Program-made: the position numbers and the translations under genes | The notes under the pieces: generated by a model | What the model saw: only the letters and a program-made list of their open reading frames with translations | Told to the model about the DNA's origin: nothing | Database searches by the model: none | Assembly: GCF_004135975.1 (NCBI RefSeq) | Contig: NZ_CP026538.1 | Span: 3,906,001 to 3,970,000, forward strand | DNA: 64,000 nucleotides | Direction of reading: 5' to 3' | From: Solidesulfovibrio carbinolicus | Lineage (GTDB): Bacteria; Desulfobacterota; Desulfovibrionia; Desulfovibrionales; Desulfovibrionaceae | Shown here: positions 53,636 to 62,040 of the stretch, one piece after another | How the letters are laid out: every line of letters starts with the position of its first letter | How positions within the stretch are numbered: position 1 is the stretch's first letter

Positions 53636-54148
53636 TCATTTCCCCCTATAGAGCAGCCGGGCCATGAGGATGCCCCCGGCGAAAAAGCCCGCCCCGGCCA
53701 GATAGCCCGAGACGGCGAGCTGCGACATGCCCGACAGCCCATGGCCGCTGGGGCAGCCGTCGGCCAGCCGCGCCCCGAACATGGCTACCGCTCCGCCCAC
53801 AAAGGCGGCCAAGGCCCGCAGCCCGACCCCGTCGCCAAACCGCGCCCGCCAGGTGTCCGGCACGAGCTGCACCTTAAAATCATTGCTGGCCTTGGCCGCG
53901 ATGAACGCCCCCAAGGCGATGCCCAGCACGAACAAAAACTGCCAGTCAATAAGGGGCTTTTCCTTGAGATAATAGGCCAGCGTCGTCACCACGTCCGGGG
54001 CATAGAGCCGCTCGGCCAGACCCGCGCCGCGAACGAAGGTGGTGGACGCGCCCAGATATTTGCCGGCGACCCACACCGACCCCACCGACACCAGCCCCGA
54101 AAGCGCCCCGGCCAGATACGGGTTCCAGCCTTTTGCCTGTCGCGCCAT
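53636..54148 (-). CDS. YeeE/YedE family sulfur transporter, N-terminal-half subunit
   Basis: 170 residues with four or five helices. The conserved DGCPSGHGLSG motif (about residue 130) carries the relay cysteine. It resembles the other half of the YeeE/TsuA fold that moves thiosulfate or related sulfur into the cell. AAGGAGGA precedes the ATG at 54148. It is the first gene of the pair. No tusA/yeeD-like partner follows. Confidence 0.85.
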   Translation of the reverse strand: MARQAKGWNPYLAGALSGLVSVGSVWVAGKYLGASTTFVRGAGLAERLYAPDVVTTLAYYLKEKPLIDWQFLFVLGIALGAFIAAKASNDFKVQLVPDTWRARFGDGVGLRALAAFVGGAVAMFGARLADGCPSGHGLSGMSQLAVSGYLAGAGFFAGGILMARLLYRGK

Positions 54149-54270
54149 GTTCGTCCTCCTTCCGCAAAACCTTTTTGCGTCTTAGCAGCACTAGCGCCTT
54201 GGCCGGCCCGCGTAAAGGGAGTCGGCGCAAGTTCTTGCATCCGCCGACGCAACGGGGCACAACCCCGGCC

Positions 54271-54789
54271 ATGACGCACCCACCACACCCTGACCCGTCG
54301 CAGGACGTTTTCCGCCATCTGGCCGAGCGCCTCGCCCAGACCGGCCTGCCCCACGTCGTCCACGTCCACGCCCCCACCCGCACCGTGGCCGAAGCCGAGG
54401 CCAATCTTGACTTCGACACTTCCCGCATCGTCAAAACCATCGCCTTTGCCCTGCGCGGCGGCGGGCTGGCGCTGGCCGCCCTTCGCGGCACGCGCCGGGT
54501 GGCCTATCCGGCCCTTGCCGGCCTGCTGGGCGTGGGGCGAAGGGATCTGGCGGCGCTGTCGCCCGAGGAAGTTATGACCCGTCTTGGCGTCGCGCCGGGC
54601 AGCGTGTCGCCGCTGCTGGCCGAAGGGCGGGGGAAGCTCTTGGTGGATGCGGACGTGCTGACGATACGCCCGACGGTTTATTGCGGGCTGGGGCGATCGG
54701 ACCGGACGCTGGAAATCGCGCCGGGCGATTTGGTCGCGGCGGCGGGAGGGATGGGAGAAGTGGTTGCGGGGGAGTTTTCGAAAGAATGA
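54271..54789 (+). CDS. YbaK/EbsC-type aminoacyl-tRNA deacylase
   Basis: 172 residues. The fold covers residues about 25-165: HTPTRTVAEAEANLDFD-like start (VHVHAPTRTVAEAEA), the conserved Lys in RIVKTIAFAL, and the end motif VYCGLGRSDRTLEIAPGDLVAAAGG. These proteins hydrolyse mischarged tRNA. The ATG at 54271 has only a weak ribosome site, but the domain starts there. A frame extension to 54133 overlaps the divergent promoter. A decayed copy of its last 55 bp lies at 56172-56250. Confidence 0.85.
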   Translation: MTHPPHPDPSQDVFRHLAERLAQTGLPHVVHVHAPTRTVAEAEANLDFDTSRIVKTIAFALRGGGLALAALRGTRRVAYPALAGLLGVGRRDLAALSPEEVMTRLGVAPGSVSPLLAEGRGKLLVDADVLTIRPTVYCGLGRSDRTLEIAPGDLVAAAGGMGEVVAGEFSKE

Positions 54790-54888
54790 CGGGAAGAGGG
54801 AAGAAATAATATCTTGTGAATTCCCCTGTTGTTACATAATATCACAAAGCATCGAGTCGTCAATATTGCCATATCGGAGGCAATTTTT

Positions 54889-55986
54889 ATGAACCTGACA
54901 GACCAGGATTTGGCTGTTCAGTTAAAGATTACGCGCCAAGACATCCGCAGGCGCAAAGAGCTTCTGGGCTTTACGGAAGAAGACGCCAAAATTCTGGCCG
55001 AGTTGAAGCCAGATATAGACATCAGCGCATCTTCAATTGTTGACGAATTCTATGACGATCAAGTCACCAAACCGGAGATCGAAAGAACTATTGGAGACGC
55101 TGGCACGCTCGGGCGATTGAAACACCACATGTCAAACTACATTTTAGACATGTTTTCTGGACGTTATGACGACATCTATGTTCTCTCCCGCCTCAGAATA
55201 GGTTTGGTCCATGACCGCATCGGCGTTCCGCCGATGCTTTACATTTCTTCCATTCGCACGCTCTTTCAAATACTACGACAACGATTGACCAGCAAACTGT
55301 CCGCGAGCAAGCAATGCAGCACTTGCCACAAAATTCTTGAAGCGCTTGAAAAAATTATACTTTTCGACCTCACTCTCGTCATAGACACCTACATCCATGC
55401 GCTTGTCAAGCAAGTCTCCAACAGCCAGGCAGAGCTGGAGAACTACGCCAAAAGCCTCGAAGAAGAGGTATCTTCGCGAACAAAAGAACTCATTGAATTT
55501 GCCCAGACTGATGCACTGACGCAACTCAATAACAGAAGAGCGTTCTTTGATGCTTTAAGAAGAGAAATAGCCCGATCAATTCGGCACGAAGAAGAATTCG
55601 TCCTGGCCTATATCGACCTTGATCACTTCAAACAGGCCAATGATACGCTTGGACATCAGGAAGGCGACAGGATTTTGATTTGCATGGCCGAGGCCGTGCG
55701 TGAGTCCTTGCGGGCCGAAGACCTTGGCGCGCGAATTGGCGGCGACGAGTTTGCTGTCATCATCGCCGATGTCGATCTTGCCAAAGCAAAAGAGGTCATT
55801 GAAAGACTGACGAAAAGGTTCGACACAAACAAAGGAAACTCCTCCGTCACGATGAGTGTCGGCCTCGCTCGCTTCAATTTAGAATACCCCCAGCTTCCTG
55901 ACGCGTTGATGAAGGAAGCCGACATAGCCATGTACAACGCAAAAAAACACAAAGGAAACAGCATCGCAGCTTTTGGCCAGTCGTAG
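54889..55986 (+). CDS. globin-coupled diguanylate cyclase
   Basis: 365 residues. The globin-sensor domain (about 15-160) keeps the proximal heme His108 in RIGLVHDRIGVPP. A coiled linker (170-205) precedes a GGDEF domain (205-362) with the intact active site GGDEF (284-288) and a complete RxxD inhibition site (RAED, 275-278). It makes cyclic di-GMP in response to oxygen or another heme ligand. CGGAGG precedes the ATG at 54889. GC content is lower than in the neighbours. A CSTCH motif at about 143-147 inside the linker region looks like a c-type heme site, but the protein is cytoplasmic. Confidence 0.93.
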   Translation: MNLTDQDLAVQLKITRQDIRRRKELLGFTEEDAKILAELKPDIDISASSIVDEFYDDQVTKPEIERTIGDAGTLGRLKHHMSNYILDMFSGRYDDIYVLSRLRIGLVHDRIGVPPMLYISSIRTLFQILRQRLTSKLSASKQCSTCHKILEALEKIILFDLTLVIDTYIHALVKQVSNSQAELENYAKSLEEEVSSRTKELIEFAQTDALTQLNNRRAFFDALRREIARSIRHEEEFVLAYIDLDHFKQANDTLGHQEGDRILICMAEAVRESLRAEDLGARIGGDEFAVIIADVDLAKAKEVIERLTKRFDTNKGNSSVTMSVGLARFNLEYPQLPDALMKEADIAMYNAKKHKGNSIAAFGQS

Positions 55987-56097
55987 TCCCTATCTTTTGT
56001 TTCTTCATCCTTCCGATGCATCCAGCCCCTCCTGACCATGAGGGGGCTCCGCGACGTGCGACAAATCAGCCCCTTTTGGCCGCCTGCTCGACAATTA

Positions 56098-56175
56098 GTT
56101 CGCCAGGACACTGACCGCGATTTCTCCCGGCGTCCCGGCTTCTCTCCATGAGCGAATGGGCGAACGACAGCGAAC
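56098..56175 (-). pseudogene. relic of the 3' end of the XdhC-like gene
   Basis: Minus-strand translation reads IVRCRSPIRSW-REAGTPGEIAVSVLAN, matching IARCHSPIGLSIEAETPEE and IAVSIVAEL at the end of the intact gene (57309-57390). It is cut off on both sides, and no start or remaining domain is present. Confidence 0.65.
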
Positions 56176-56250
56176 GATACCGGCGACGGCAACCGGACGC
56201 TCGAAATCGCGCCCAGGGATTTGCTCGCGGTGGCGGAAGGGAGGAACGAC
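56172..56250 (+). pseudogene. relic of the 3' end of the YbaK-like gene
   Basis: CCGGACGCTCGAAATCGCGC and the following GGGATTTGCTCGCGG match, with scattered changes, the last part of the gene at 54271-54789 (54697-54754; protein RTLEIAPGDLVAAAGG). It directly abuts the XdhC-like relic. Confidence 0.6.
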
Positions 56251-56281
56251 AGGAGCGCCTTCCAGATAAAAGACCGTGAAA

Positions 56282-57061
56282 TCACCTGCTGAAATGCTTG
56301 TCGGCGTGGCGCAAGAACCGCGCAATCATGACTTCCGCCGTCGCCTTGGGGCGCTCAAAGCAATGCAGCATCCCATGAACCAAAAAAATCGTGGGCAACG
56401 GTATTGCCCGGGTCTTTATCGCCTCAAGCCCGTCGAAGGAGGCCGCCGCGCTGCCGAAGTCGTGGGACAACCTGATCCTTTCGATCAGGTGGTCCTTCTG
56501 GAAAATCTTCCCGCAATGCTCCGGGTCGGAACTGACGCCATACTGCCGGCAAATAAACGGTCGATAGGGATATATGGCGCAGGCGTCGTCAAGCAAGAAC
56601 GGACAGGCCAGCCCGAGCGCCCAGTACCGTTTTTGCGCGTCAACAACCAGCTCCCTGTCATCAAACGCATTCACATGCGAATGCAACAGATCACGAAACA
56701 AGCCGGCATTTTCAAGGCGCGTCAAACTCTCGTCAAAAGCTGATCGTATCCGCTGCTGCTCTTCCTGACACAGCAGACCGACTATGTGCGCCAGCAATAA
56801 AGCTTCATGAACGGACACCGTAATCAGCTGATGACAGCAACTGACGCAGCCCTTGCCGCATCTGACCGGTTTTCCATTCTGCTCGCTTTCCTCGAAATTG
56901 ACGCCGAGGACATTGGTGTAGATCTCATAGATCTCCGGCAACACGTCCACGAACGTCACATCGCCGTCAGGCGGAGACAGGACGCAGGAAAAGGACTGCG
57001 TTGCCTCCAATCCTATCGAAACGTCGAGGAGTCGGCCATTGGCAACAATATCGATCTTCAT
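56282..57061 (-). CDS. YkgJ-type cysteine-cluster protein
   Basis: 259 residues. Cysteines are grouped as CGKGCVSCC (about residue 70) and CPFLLDDACAIYPYRPFICRQYG (about 155-175), the CxxC...C pattern of the zinc/iron-chelating UPF0153 (YkgJ) family. No enzymatic role is established for this family. The N-terminal 60 residues are unassigned. It is moderately AT-rich, like the cyclase gene upstream on the other strand. Confidence 0.85.
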   Translation of the reverse strand: MKIDIVANGRLLDVSIGLEATQSFSCVLSPPDGDVTFVDVLPEIYEIYTNVLGVNFEESEQNGKPVRCGKGCVSCCHQLITVSVHEALLLAHIVGLLCQEEQQRIRSAFDESLTRLENAGLFRDLLHSHVNAFDDRELVVDAQKRYWALGLACPFLLDDACAIYPYRPFICRQYGVSSDPEHCGKIFQKDHLIERIRLSHDFGSAAASFDGLEAIKTRAIPLPTIFLVHGMLHCFERPKATAEVMIARFLRHADKHFSR

Positions 57062-57276
57062 GAGGGGGTCCTGAAAAGCGCTCTCGCCTGACGCGGCCGG
57101 GTCTTCCCGGCCCGAACGCGCGGCGTCCCGACCTCGCCGGGCGCACGGTCGCCGGGCGCGACAGACAAGCCGCCGCCATGCCGCCGCCTGCCGCTTCGCT
57201 GTTGTCGTCTACCCCGGACAACCCCCACGCCGCAAGGGCGGACGACATGCGGCGCGCAGCACCCGAATGCCGACGC

Positions 57277-58305
57277 CTAGCCCCGGCGCGCCGCCCGGCA
57301 GGCGATCAGCTCGGCCACGATGCTGACCGCGATTTCCTCCGGCGTCTCGGCTTCGATTGAAAGGCCAATGGGCGAATGGCAGCGGGCGATGTCGGCGGCG
57401 GTGAAACCCTCGGCACGAAGCCTGGCATACACCGAATCCCGCTTGCCCACGCTGCCGATCATGCCGATGTAGCCGGCCCGCGTGCGCAGGGCCAGGGCCA
57501 GCACGTCCTTGTCCTGGGCGTGGCCGCGCGTGACGATGACAACCGAGGCGTTTTCCTCATATAAACGGCCCGCGAAGCACTCGGCCAAATCCTTATAAGC
57601 CATCGTTTCCCGGGCGTCCGGGAACCGCTCGGGATTGGCGAATTCCGGCCGGTCGTCGAAAACCGTGACGCCAAAGCCCACCATGGCCGCCATTTGGCAG
57701 GTCGGGCGCGACACATGGCCGCCGCCGAAAATATAGAGCGGATCGCGGGCCAGGGCCGGCTCCAGCATCCACGGTACTCCGGCCACCTCGAAACAGATGG
57801 GCGCGGCGATGCCCCGGCCTTGCTTGCGGGCGGCTTCCAGCACCTCGGGCGGTACAGCGTCACCAAGAACGCCGTCCGGCGCGATGAGCGCCCGGCCGCT
57901 GGTCCCGTCGCCGATGCGGGCCACGATGAGGCAGCTGCGTCCGGCGGCCAGATGGCCGGCCAGGGCGGCGAACAGCGCCTTGGCGGCATCGTCGGGGGCG
58001 ATGCGCTCGATGAAAACCCGCATCCGGCCGCCGCAGATGAGATCGGCCCCGGCCGAGGCCTGGCCGGTCATGTCGATGCCGAGCAGCCGCGACGGACCGG
58101 CGGAGAGCGTTTCCTTGGCGGCGGCGATGGCCATGCCCTCGCCCAGGCCGCCGCCCACGGTGCCGGCGATGGAGCCGTCGGCAAAGACCAGCATCTTGGA
58201 GCCGGCCGTGCGCGGGGTGGAGCCTTCGTTGGTGACGATGGTGACGGCGGCCAGGGCCTCGCCCCGGGACAAACGGCCGTTTATGGCGGCAATCAGTTCG
58301 ATCAT
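57277..58305 (-). CDS. XdhC/CoxI-family molybdoenzyme maturation factor
   Basis: 342 residues. The N-terminal XdhC_CoxI domain (about 15-80) has NEGSTPRTAGSKMLV and the GTVGGGLGE turn. CGGRMRVFIE marks the conserved Cys region. A C-terminal Rossmann domain (about 190-330) follows with YIFGGGHVSRP and CHSPIGLSIEAETPEEIAVSIVAEL. Relatives insert sulfurated molybdenum cofactor into xanthine dehydrogenase/aldehyde oxidoreductase enzymes. It overlaps the CoA-ligase gene by 4 bp and is the last gene of the cluster, so its target enzyme is probably an aldehyde oxidoreductase encoded beyond the window. Confidence 0.9.
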   Translation of the reverse strand: MIELIAAINGRLSRGEALAAVTIVTNEGSTPRTAGSKMLVFADGSIAGTVGGGLGEGMAIAAAKETLSAGPSRLLGIDMTGQASAGADLICGGRMRVFIERIAPDDAAKALFAALAGHLAAGRSCLIVARIGDGTSGRALIAPDGVLGDAVPPEVLEAARKQGRGIAAPICFEVAGVPWMLEPALARDPLYIFGGGHVSRPTCQMAAMVGFGVTVFDDRPEFANPERFPDARETMAYKDLAECFAGRLYEENASVVIVTRGHAQDKDVLALALRTRAGYIGMIGSVGKRDSVYARLRAEGFTAADIARCHSPIGLSIEAETPEEIAVSIVAELIACRAARRG

Positions 58306-59360
58306 GCCCTACCCTTTCCCTTGTCTGGGGTGACGACGGCAAAGCCGCCGGTAGTTGTTTCGATGCGTCCCAAAATCGGCCCCAGCCGCCGCAGCGGACT
58401 GCCGCACGGGCACGGCCCGGGCAGCATGGCCGCCGCGTCGCCGGTGCGGTAGCGCAGAAGCGGCACGCCGCGACAGGTCAGCGTGGTGAAGGCCACCTCC
58501 CCCACTTCGCCCTGGGGCAAGGGGACGTCGGAGAGCGGATCAAGCACCTCGAAATAGAGCTGCGCCTCGCGCAGATGGTAGCCGGCCCCGGCCAGACATT
58601 CCATGCCGCCGCCGTAGGCCATTTCCGTGGCGCTGTAATAGTCGAAGACGCGGCAGCCGAAACGCGACGCCGTGCGCTCGCGAAGCTCGGGCGAAAGGAA
58701 ATCCGAGGCGTAGACCACCGAGCGCAGCGTCTCCCGGGCGGCCTGCATGGCGGTGACGTCTTCCAGGGCGGCCCGCAGCTGGGACGGCGCGGCAATGAGA
58801 CTGGCCGGACGATGGGCGCGCAGCGCCTCGGCCAGCCGGGCCGGATTGCCGGTCGGGTCGCCGAACACCGGCAACGCGCCGAGCCGGCGCATGCCCCGGC
58901 CGATGAGGTCGCCCACGCTGTCGGGCTTGTCGGCCGGAAACAGGATCAGCACCGTCTCGCCGGGATTAAGCGTCACGGCCATGACCACCTGGAAGCACTC
59001 CAAGGTTTCGGCAAGGTCGGCGTCGGTGAGGCCCATGCGTTTGGGCGGGCCGGTGGTGCCCGAGGTGGCCACGGTGACCATGCGGGCGACCGCGTCCTGG
59101 GGCACGGCCAGGAAGCGCGGAAACTGGGCGGCCAGATCGGCCGGCGTGGTGGTCGGCAACGTGGCGAAGGCCTCGAAGCTTTCGGGAAACCCGGGCGGCA
59201 GCCGGGCCAGCCGGTCGCGGTAAAAGGGGGCCTTGCGGGCATGGTCCAGGGCGCGGCACAGGGCAATAAGTTGCCAGCCGGCCAGCCGGGCCGGGTCCGG
59301 GGTGCCGCCGTCCTGGCCGATAGAGGCGGCGATCCAGGCGTCAAAAGGGCTTACGCGCAT
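58302..59360 (-). CDS. AMP-dependent CoA ligase (DVU_1553-like)
   Basis: 352 residues with the phenylacetate-CoA ligase layout: an N-terminal helical part (WQLIALCRALDHARKAPFYRDRL), the adenylation loop VTVATSGTTGPPKRMGLTDAD (about 105) and the motif VFDYYSATEMAYGGGMEC, where family members have YG-x-TE. RYRTGD is visible near the C-terminus, but the usual C-terminal lid is short. It should adenylate a carboxylic acid and form a thioester. The substrate is unknown. It overlaps the radical SAM gene by 10 bp and the XdhC gene by 4 bp, so it is translationally coupled. Confidence 0.87.
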   Translation of the reverse strand: MRVSPFDAWIAASIGQDGGTPDPARLAGWQLIALCRALDHARKAPFYRDRLARLPPGFPESFEAFATLPTTTPADLAAQFPRFLAVPQDAVARMVTVATSGTTGPPKRMGLTDADLAETLECFQVVMAVTLNPGETVLILFPADKPDSVGDLIGRGMRRLGALPVFGDPTGNPARLAEALRAHRPASLIAAPSQLRAALEDVTAMQAARETLRSVVYASDFLSPELRERTASRFGCRVFDYYSATEMAYGGGMECLAGAGYHLREAQLYFEVLDPLSDVPLPQGEVGEVAFTTLTCRGVPLLRYRTGDAAAMLPGPCPCGSPLRRLGPILGRIETTTGGFAVVTPDKGKGRA

Positions 59361-60697
59361 GGTTTTTGGCGATACAGCGCCGTCCCGTCGGCGGCGGTCA
59401 GGTTGTAGAGGCAAAAGGGAATGAGCCGGCCGTCCGGCACGGCCACGTGGATGCAGCAGCCGCGCGCCCGTTCCAGGTCCAGGGTCCAGGCGTCCATGAA
59501 GGCCATGGCCGAGACGCTCAGTTTGGGCCGGCTGGCGGCGGCGGCCAGGAAGCGGTCGAAGTCGTCGCGGATGGCGGCCGGCTCGAGCGCGGCCTTGGCC
59601 GGCCCCCACTGGCGGGCGACAAAGGCCATGGACTGGCGCGCCCCGTCCTCGGCGGGAATCGGAGCCGCGCCCGTGTCGCAGCAGCCCCCGCCGCCGGACA
59701 CAGCCAGCCGGCCGTCCGGGGCCACGGCAAACGAGGCGGAAAAGGAGCACAGGGAATGCTCGCAGCACGGGGCATGAAAGTCGGCGGTACGCAGTTCGCC
59801 GCCCGTTTGCGCCTCCAAGGCGGCCAGGAGTTCGGGCAGGGTCAGGCGCGGGGCGCTGGCCCCGTCGCCGGGATAGCGGCCAAAACAGGCGGCCGGCTGG
59901 AAATGGACCCCGCGCACACCCGGGGCCAGCCTTGCCGCCAGCCGCACCAGTTCCCCGACCTCGGCCACGTTGACGCCCGGGACCAAGGTCGCCACCAGCA
60001 CCACGCCAAGGCCGGCGGCGGAACACGCCTCCATGGCCGCGCGCTTCTCCCGGGCAAGCCGCCGGCCGCGAAGGGCCGTATGGACTGCGTTGGACACGCC
60101 GTCGCACTGTAAAAATACCGAATCCAGGCCGGCTGCCGCCAGACGCGGGGCCAGGGCGGCGTCGGCGGCCAGGGCCAGGCCGTTGGTGTTGAGTTGCACA
60201 AAGGGAAACCCGGCGGCCTTGGCGGCGGCCACGATGTCGGGCAGATCAGCGCGCATGGTCGGTTCGCCGCCAGACAGCTGCAGATTGGCCGGTCCGGCCT
60301 GCTGGCGGGCCTGGACCAGCCGGGCCGCGATGTCGGCCAAGCTTGGATCGGGCGCGCTGGCGCTGCCGGCGTCGGCAAAGCAGACCGGACAGCCAAGGTT
60401 GCAGCGGCTGGTCACTTCCAGGACCACGGTGCAGGTGCGCTGATGGTGCTCCGGGCACAGGCCGCAGACGTAGGGACAACCCGGCCCCGGGGCCGCGCCC
60501 TGGGGTTCGGTCCCGGGCTTGGGGATTTTCGGCCGGTCCCAGCCTTGGGGCCCCGGAGGGCCGTGCCAGTAGCGCGTACGAAAGGGGCCGTGTTCCGGGC
60601 AGGTCCGCACCAGCCAGCCGTCGTCGCCGTCCTGTTCGCGATATGCCGGCAACCGGGCCAGACACACTGGACAAACGCTCTCGGTCGCCGTCATCAT
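59351..60697 (-). CDS. trsS: radical SAM protein, TrsS type
   Basis: 448 residues. The N-terminal Cys pairs CPVC (about 9) and CPYVCGLC (about 74) precede the radical SAM motif CNLGCPVC (about 99) and SGGEPTM. The C-terminal half carries HAPCCEHSLC, GGGGCCDTG and RARGCCIHV, giving several auxiliary Fe-S or metal sites. The CPYxCGLCxxH-x-x-T block resembles the MJ0619/tetraether-lipid-synthase group. From memory the family includes selenoproteins. Here a plain Cys codon is used and no in-frame TGA is present. It sits between the CoA ligase and a C-GCAxxG-C-C protein gene. Confidence 0.85.
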   Translation of the reverse strand: MMTATESVCPVCLARLPAYREQDGDDGWLVRTCPEHGPFRTRYWHGPPGPQGWDRPKIPKPGTEPQGAAPGPGCPYVCGLCPEHHQRTCTVVLEVTSRCNLGCPVCFADAGSASAPDPSLADIAARLVQARQQAGPANLQLSGGEPTMRADLPDIVAAAKAAGFPFVQLNTNGLALAADAALAPRLAAAGLDSVFLQCDGVSNAVHTALRGRRLAREKRAAMEACSAAGLGVVLVATLVPGVNVAEVGELVRLAARLAPGVRGVHFQPAACFGRYPGDGASAPRLTLPELLAALEAQTGGELRTADFHAPCCEHSLCSFSASFAVAPDGRLAVSGGGGCCDTGAAPIPAEDGARQSMAFVARQWGPAKAALEPAAIRDDFDRFLAAAASRPKLSVSAMAFMDAWTLDLERARGCCIHVAVPDGRLIPFCLYNLTAADGTALYRQKPCA

Positions 60698-60769
60698 ATC
60701 CCGTATTCCTTCCAGCCAGACGACGCTCTCCCGCCGCCCGCGCCAGCCCCCGTTAAAAGTCTTTGGAAG

Positions 60770-60812
60770 GGGGCCCGGGGAAACCTTTCTCCAGAAAGGT
60801 TTCCCCCGCTCT
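60770..60812 (-). repeat. inverted repeat in the operon gap
   Basis: GGGGAAACCTTTCT pairs with AGAAAGGTTTCCCC, flanked by GGGGGCCC and TTGGAAGG, between the genes ending at 60824 and starting at 60697. The hairpin lies in the only gap above 100 bp in this cluster. It may lower downstream expression, but it lacks a clear T-run. Confidence 0.6.
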
Positions 60813-60823
60813 TCCTCTTCGTC

Positions 60824-61267
60824 CTAATCACGCCCTTCGGACGGGTCGAGGCCGTAGGCCACGAGCAGTTCGAGCATCTTGTTCCAGGCGTCGGCCATCA
60901 GCCCGCCGCAGCGGATGGGGTCGGGCTTGCCGTCGTTTAAGATGGCGGCGCAGGTAGTGGCCCCGTAGTCGTCCTGGGCGCGCTGGCTGAACCAATCGAC
61001 GAAATCGGACACCAGGGCGTCGCCTTGTTCGAAGGGCGTTTCCTCGTCGCGGCCTTTGCCGGTGTAGAGTCCCAGGGCCAGGCAACCGCCGGTCATGATG
61101 CCGCAAGCGCCGCCCGTGCCGCCCATGCCGTGGCACAGCCCCATTGCCGCGCGGACGAGTTCCGGGTTTTCCCGGCCCTGGGCGGTCAGGGCCAGAAGAA
61201 TGAGAATCTGGCTGCAGCAGTAGCCCTTGTGGGCCAGGGGCAGGATTTCGAGCAGCGTGGGATTCAT
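60824..61267 (-). CDS. C-GCAxxG-C-C family protein (DVU_1555-like)
   Basis: 147 residues. It has the family cysteine set: GYCCSQ near residue 18, GLCHGMGGTGGACGIMTGGCLALG (about 44-67, the GCAxxG-x-C core), TTCAAI and RCGG near 105-120. These cysteines are thought to hold a metal or Fe-S site, with possible redox function. AAGGAGG precedes the ATG at 61267. It lies 2 bp after the methyltransferase gene. Confidence 0.9.
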   Translation of the reverse strand: MNPTLLEILPLAHKGYCCSQILILLALTAQGRENPELVRAAMGLCHGMGGTGGACGIMTGGCLALGLYTGKGRDEETPFEQGDALVSDFVDWFSQRAQDDYGATTCAAILNDGKPDPIRCGGLMADAWNKMLELLVAYGLDPSEGRD

Positions 61268-61269
61268 GG

Positions 61270-62040
61270 TCACGCCTCCTTGCGGCAAATCCACAGGCCG
61301 TAGCCCAGACGCGGTTTTTGGCCGTCCCCGGCGCAGCCCGGCTCCCGGCCTGTCAGCACGGCCATGACCTCCCGGGCGGAACCGAGTTCGAGAACAAGAC
61401 GGCAGGAAAGATCAATGAGGTGGCGGGTGTGGTCCTCGAAGACCACGGCAGGCAGCCCATGCCGGGCAAAGCGCGATTCGGCCACTTCCCGGGACAGGGC
61501 TCCGGCGGCGCAGCCCGCGCCCGCGCCCCCGCTGCCGGGCGACCCGGCCCGCAGATAGAGATCGGAGACGACGAGGTAGCCGCCCGGGACGAGGACCCGG
61601 GCGATCTCCTCCAGGGCGGCTTCGGGCCGGGCCAGGGCCGAGAGCACGCATTCGCCAAAAACGCCGTCAAAGGCGGCCGAGGCAAAGGGCAGCGCTCCGG
61701 CCTCGGCCCGCAGCGCCCGGCCCGGGACGCGGCCGGCCGCCTCAGCGGTCAGGACGGCGGAAATGTCGCAGCCAACGGCCCGGAAGCCGGCGGCAGAGAG
61801 GCGCGATAGCGTGGCCCCGGCTCCGCAGCCGCAGTCCAGGAGCCTTGCGCCGGCGGCAAAGGGGAGCAAGTCCAGGGCGCGGTCGGTCAGCGCCAGCCCG
61901 CCCGGACGGATGGCTCCGCCGGTGGCCCGGCGCACGTCGGCGCGTTCGTAGGGCTTTTCGCCGGGCCGCCCACCCCCGAAGCCGGGGCCGGCCGGCGGCG
62001 CAAAGGGCGCGGGGCCGGTGAGCGGCGCGGCAAAGGGCAC
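61270..62040 (-). CDS. trsM: SAM-dependent methyltransferase, TrsM type
   Basis: 256 residues from the GTG at 62040, chosen because GGAGG lies 7-8 bases upstream and the codon overlaps the previous stop (TAGTG). A longer frame would run into that gene. The N-terminal 35 residues are Pro/Gly-rich. The class I methyltransferase domain has LLDCGCGAGATLSRL (motif I, about 68), VGCDIS and GVFGECVLSALARPEAALEEIARVLVPGGYLVVSDLYLR. The acceptor is unknown. Products of neighbouring radical SAM or CoA-ligase steps are possible. Confidence 0.85.
   Translation of the reverse strand: MPFAAPLTGPAPFAPPAGPGFGGGRPGEKPYERADVRRATGGAIRPGGLALTDRALDLLPFAAGARLLDCGCGAGATLSRLSAAGFRAVGCDISAVLTAEAAGRVPGRALRAEAGALPFASAAFDGVFGECVLSALARPEAALEEIARVLVPGGYLVVSDLYLRAGSPGSGGAGAGCAAGALSREVAESRFARHGLPAVVFEDHTRHLIDLSCRLVLELGSAREVMAVLTGREPGCAGDGQKPRLGYGLWICRKEA

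Noticed and set aside
58302-60107. 601-codon frame for the CoA ligase
   Set aside because: The first 250 codons are the antiphase reading of the radical SAM gene. The CoA ligase starts at 59360.
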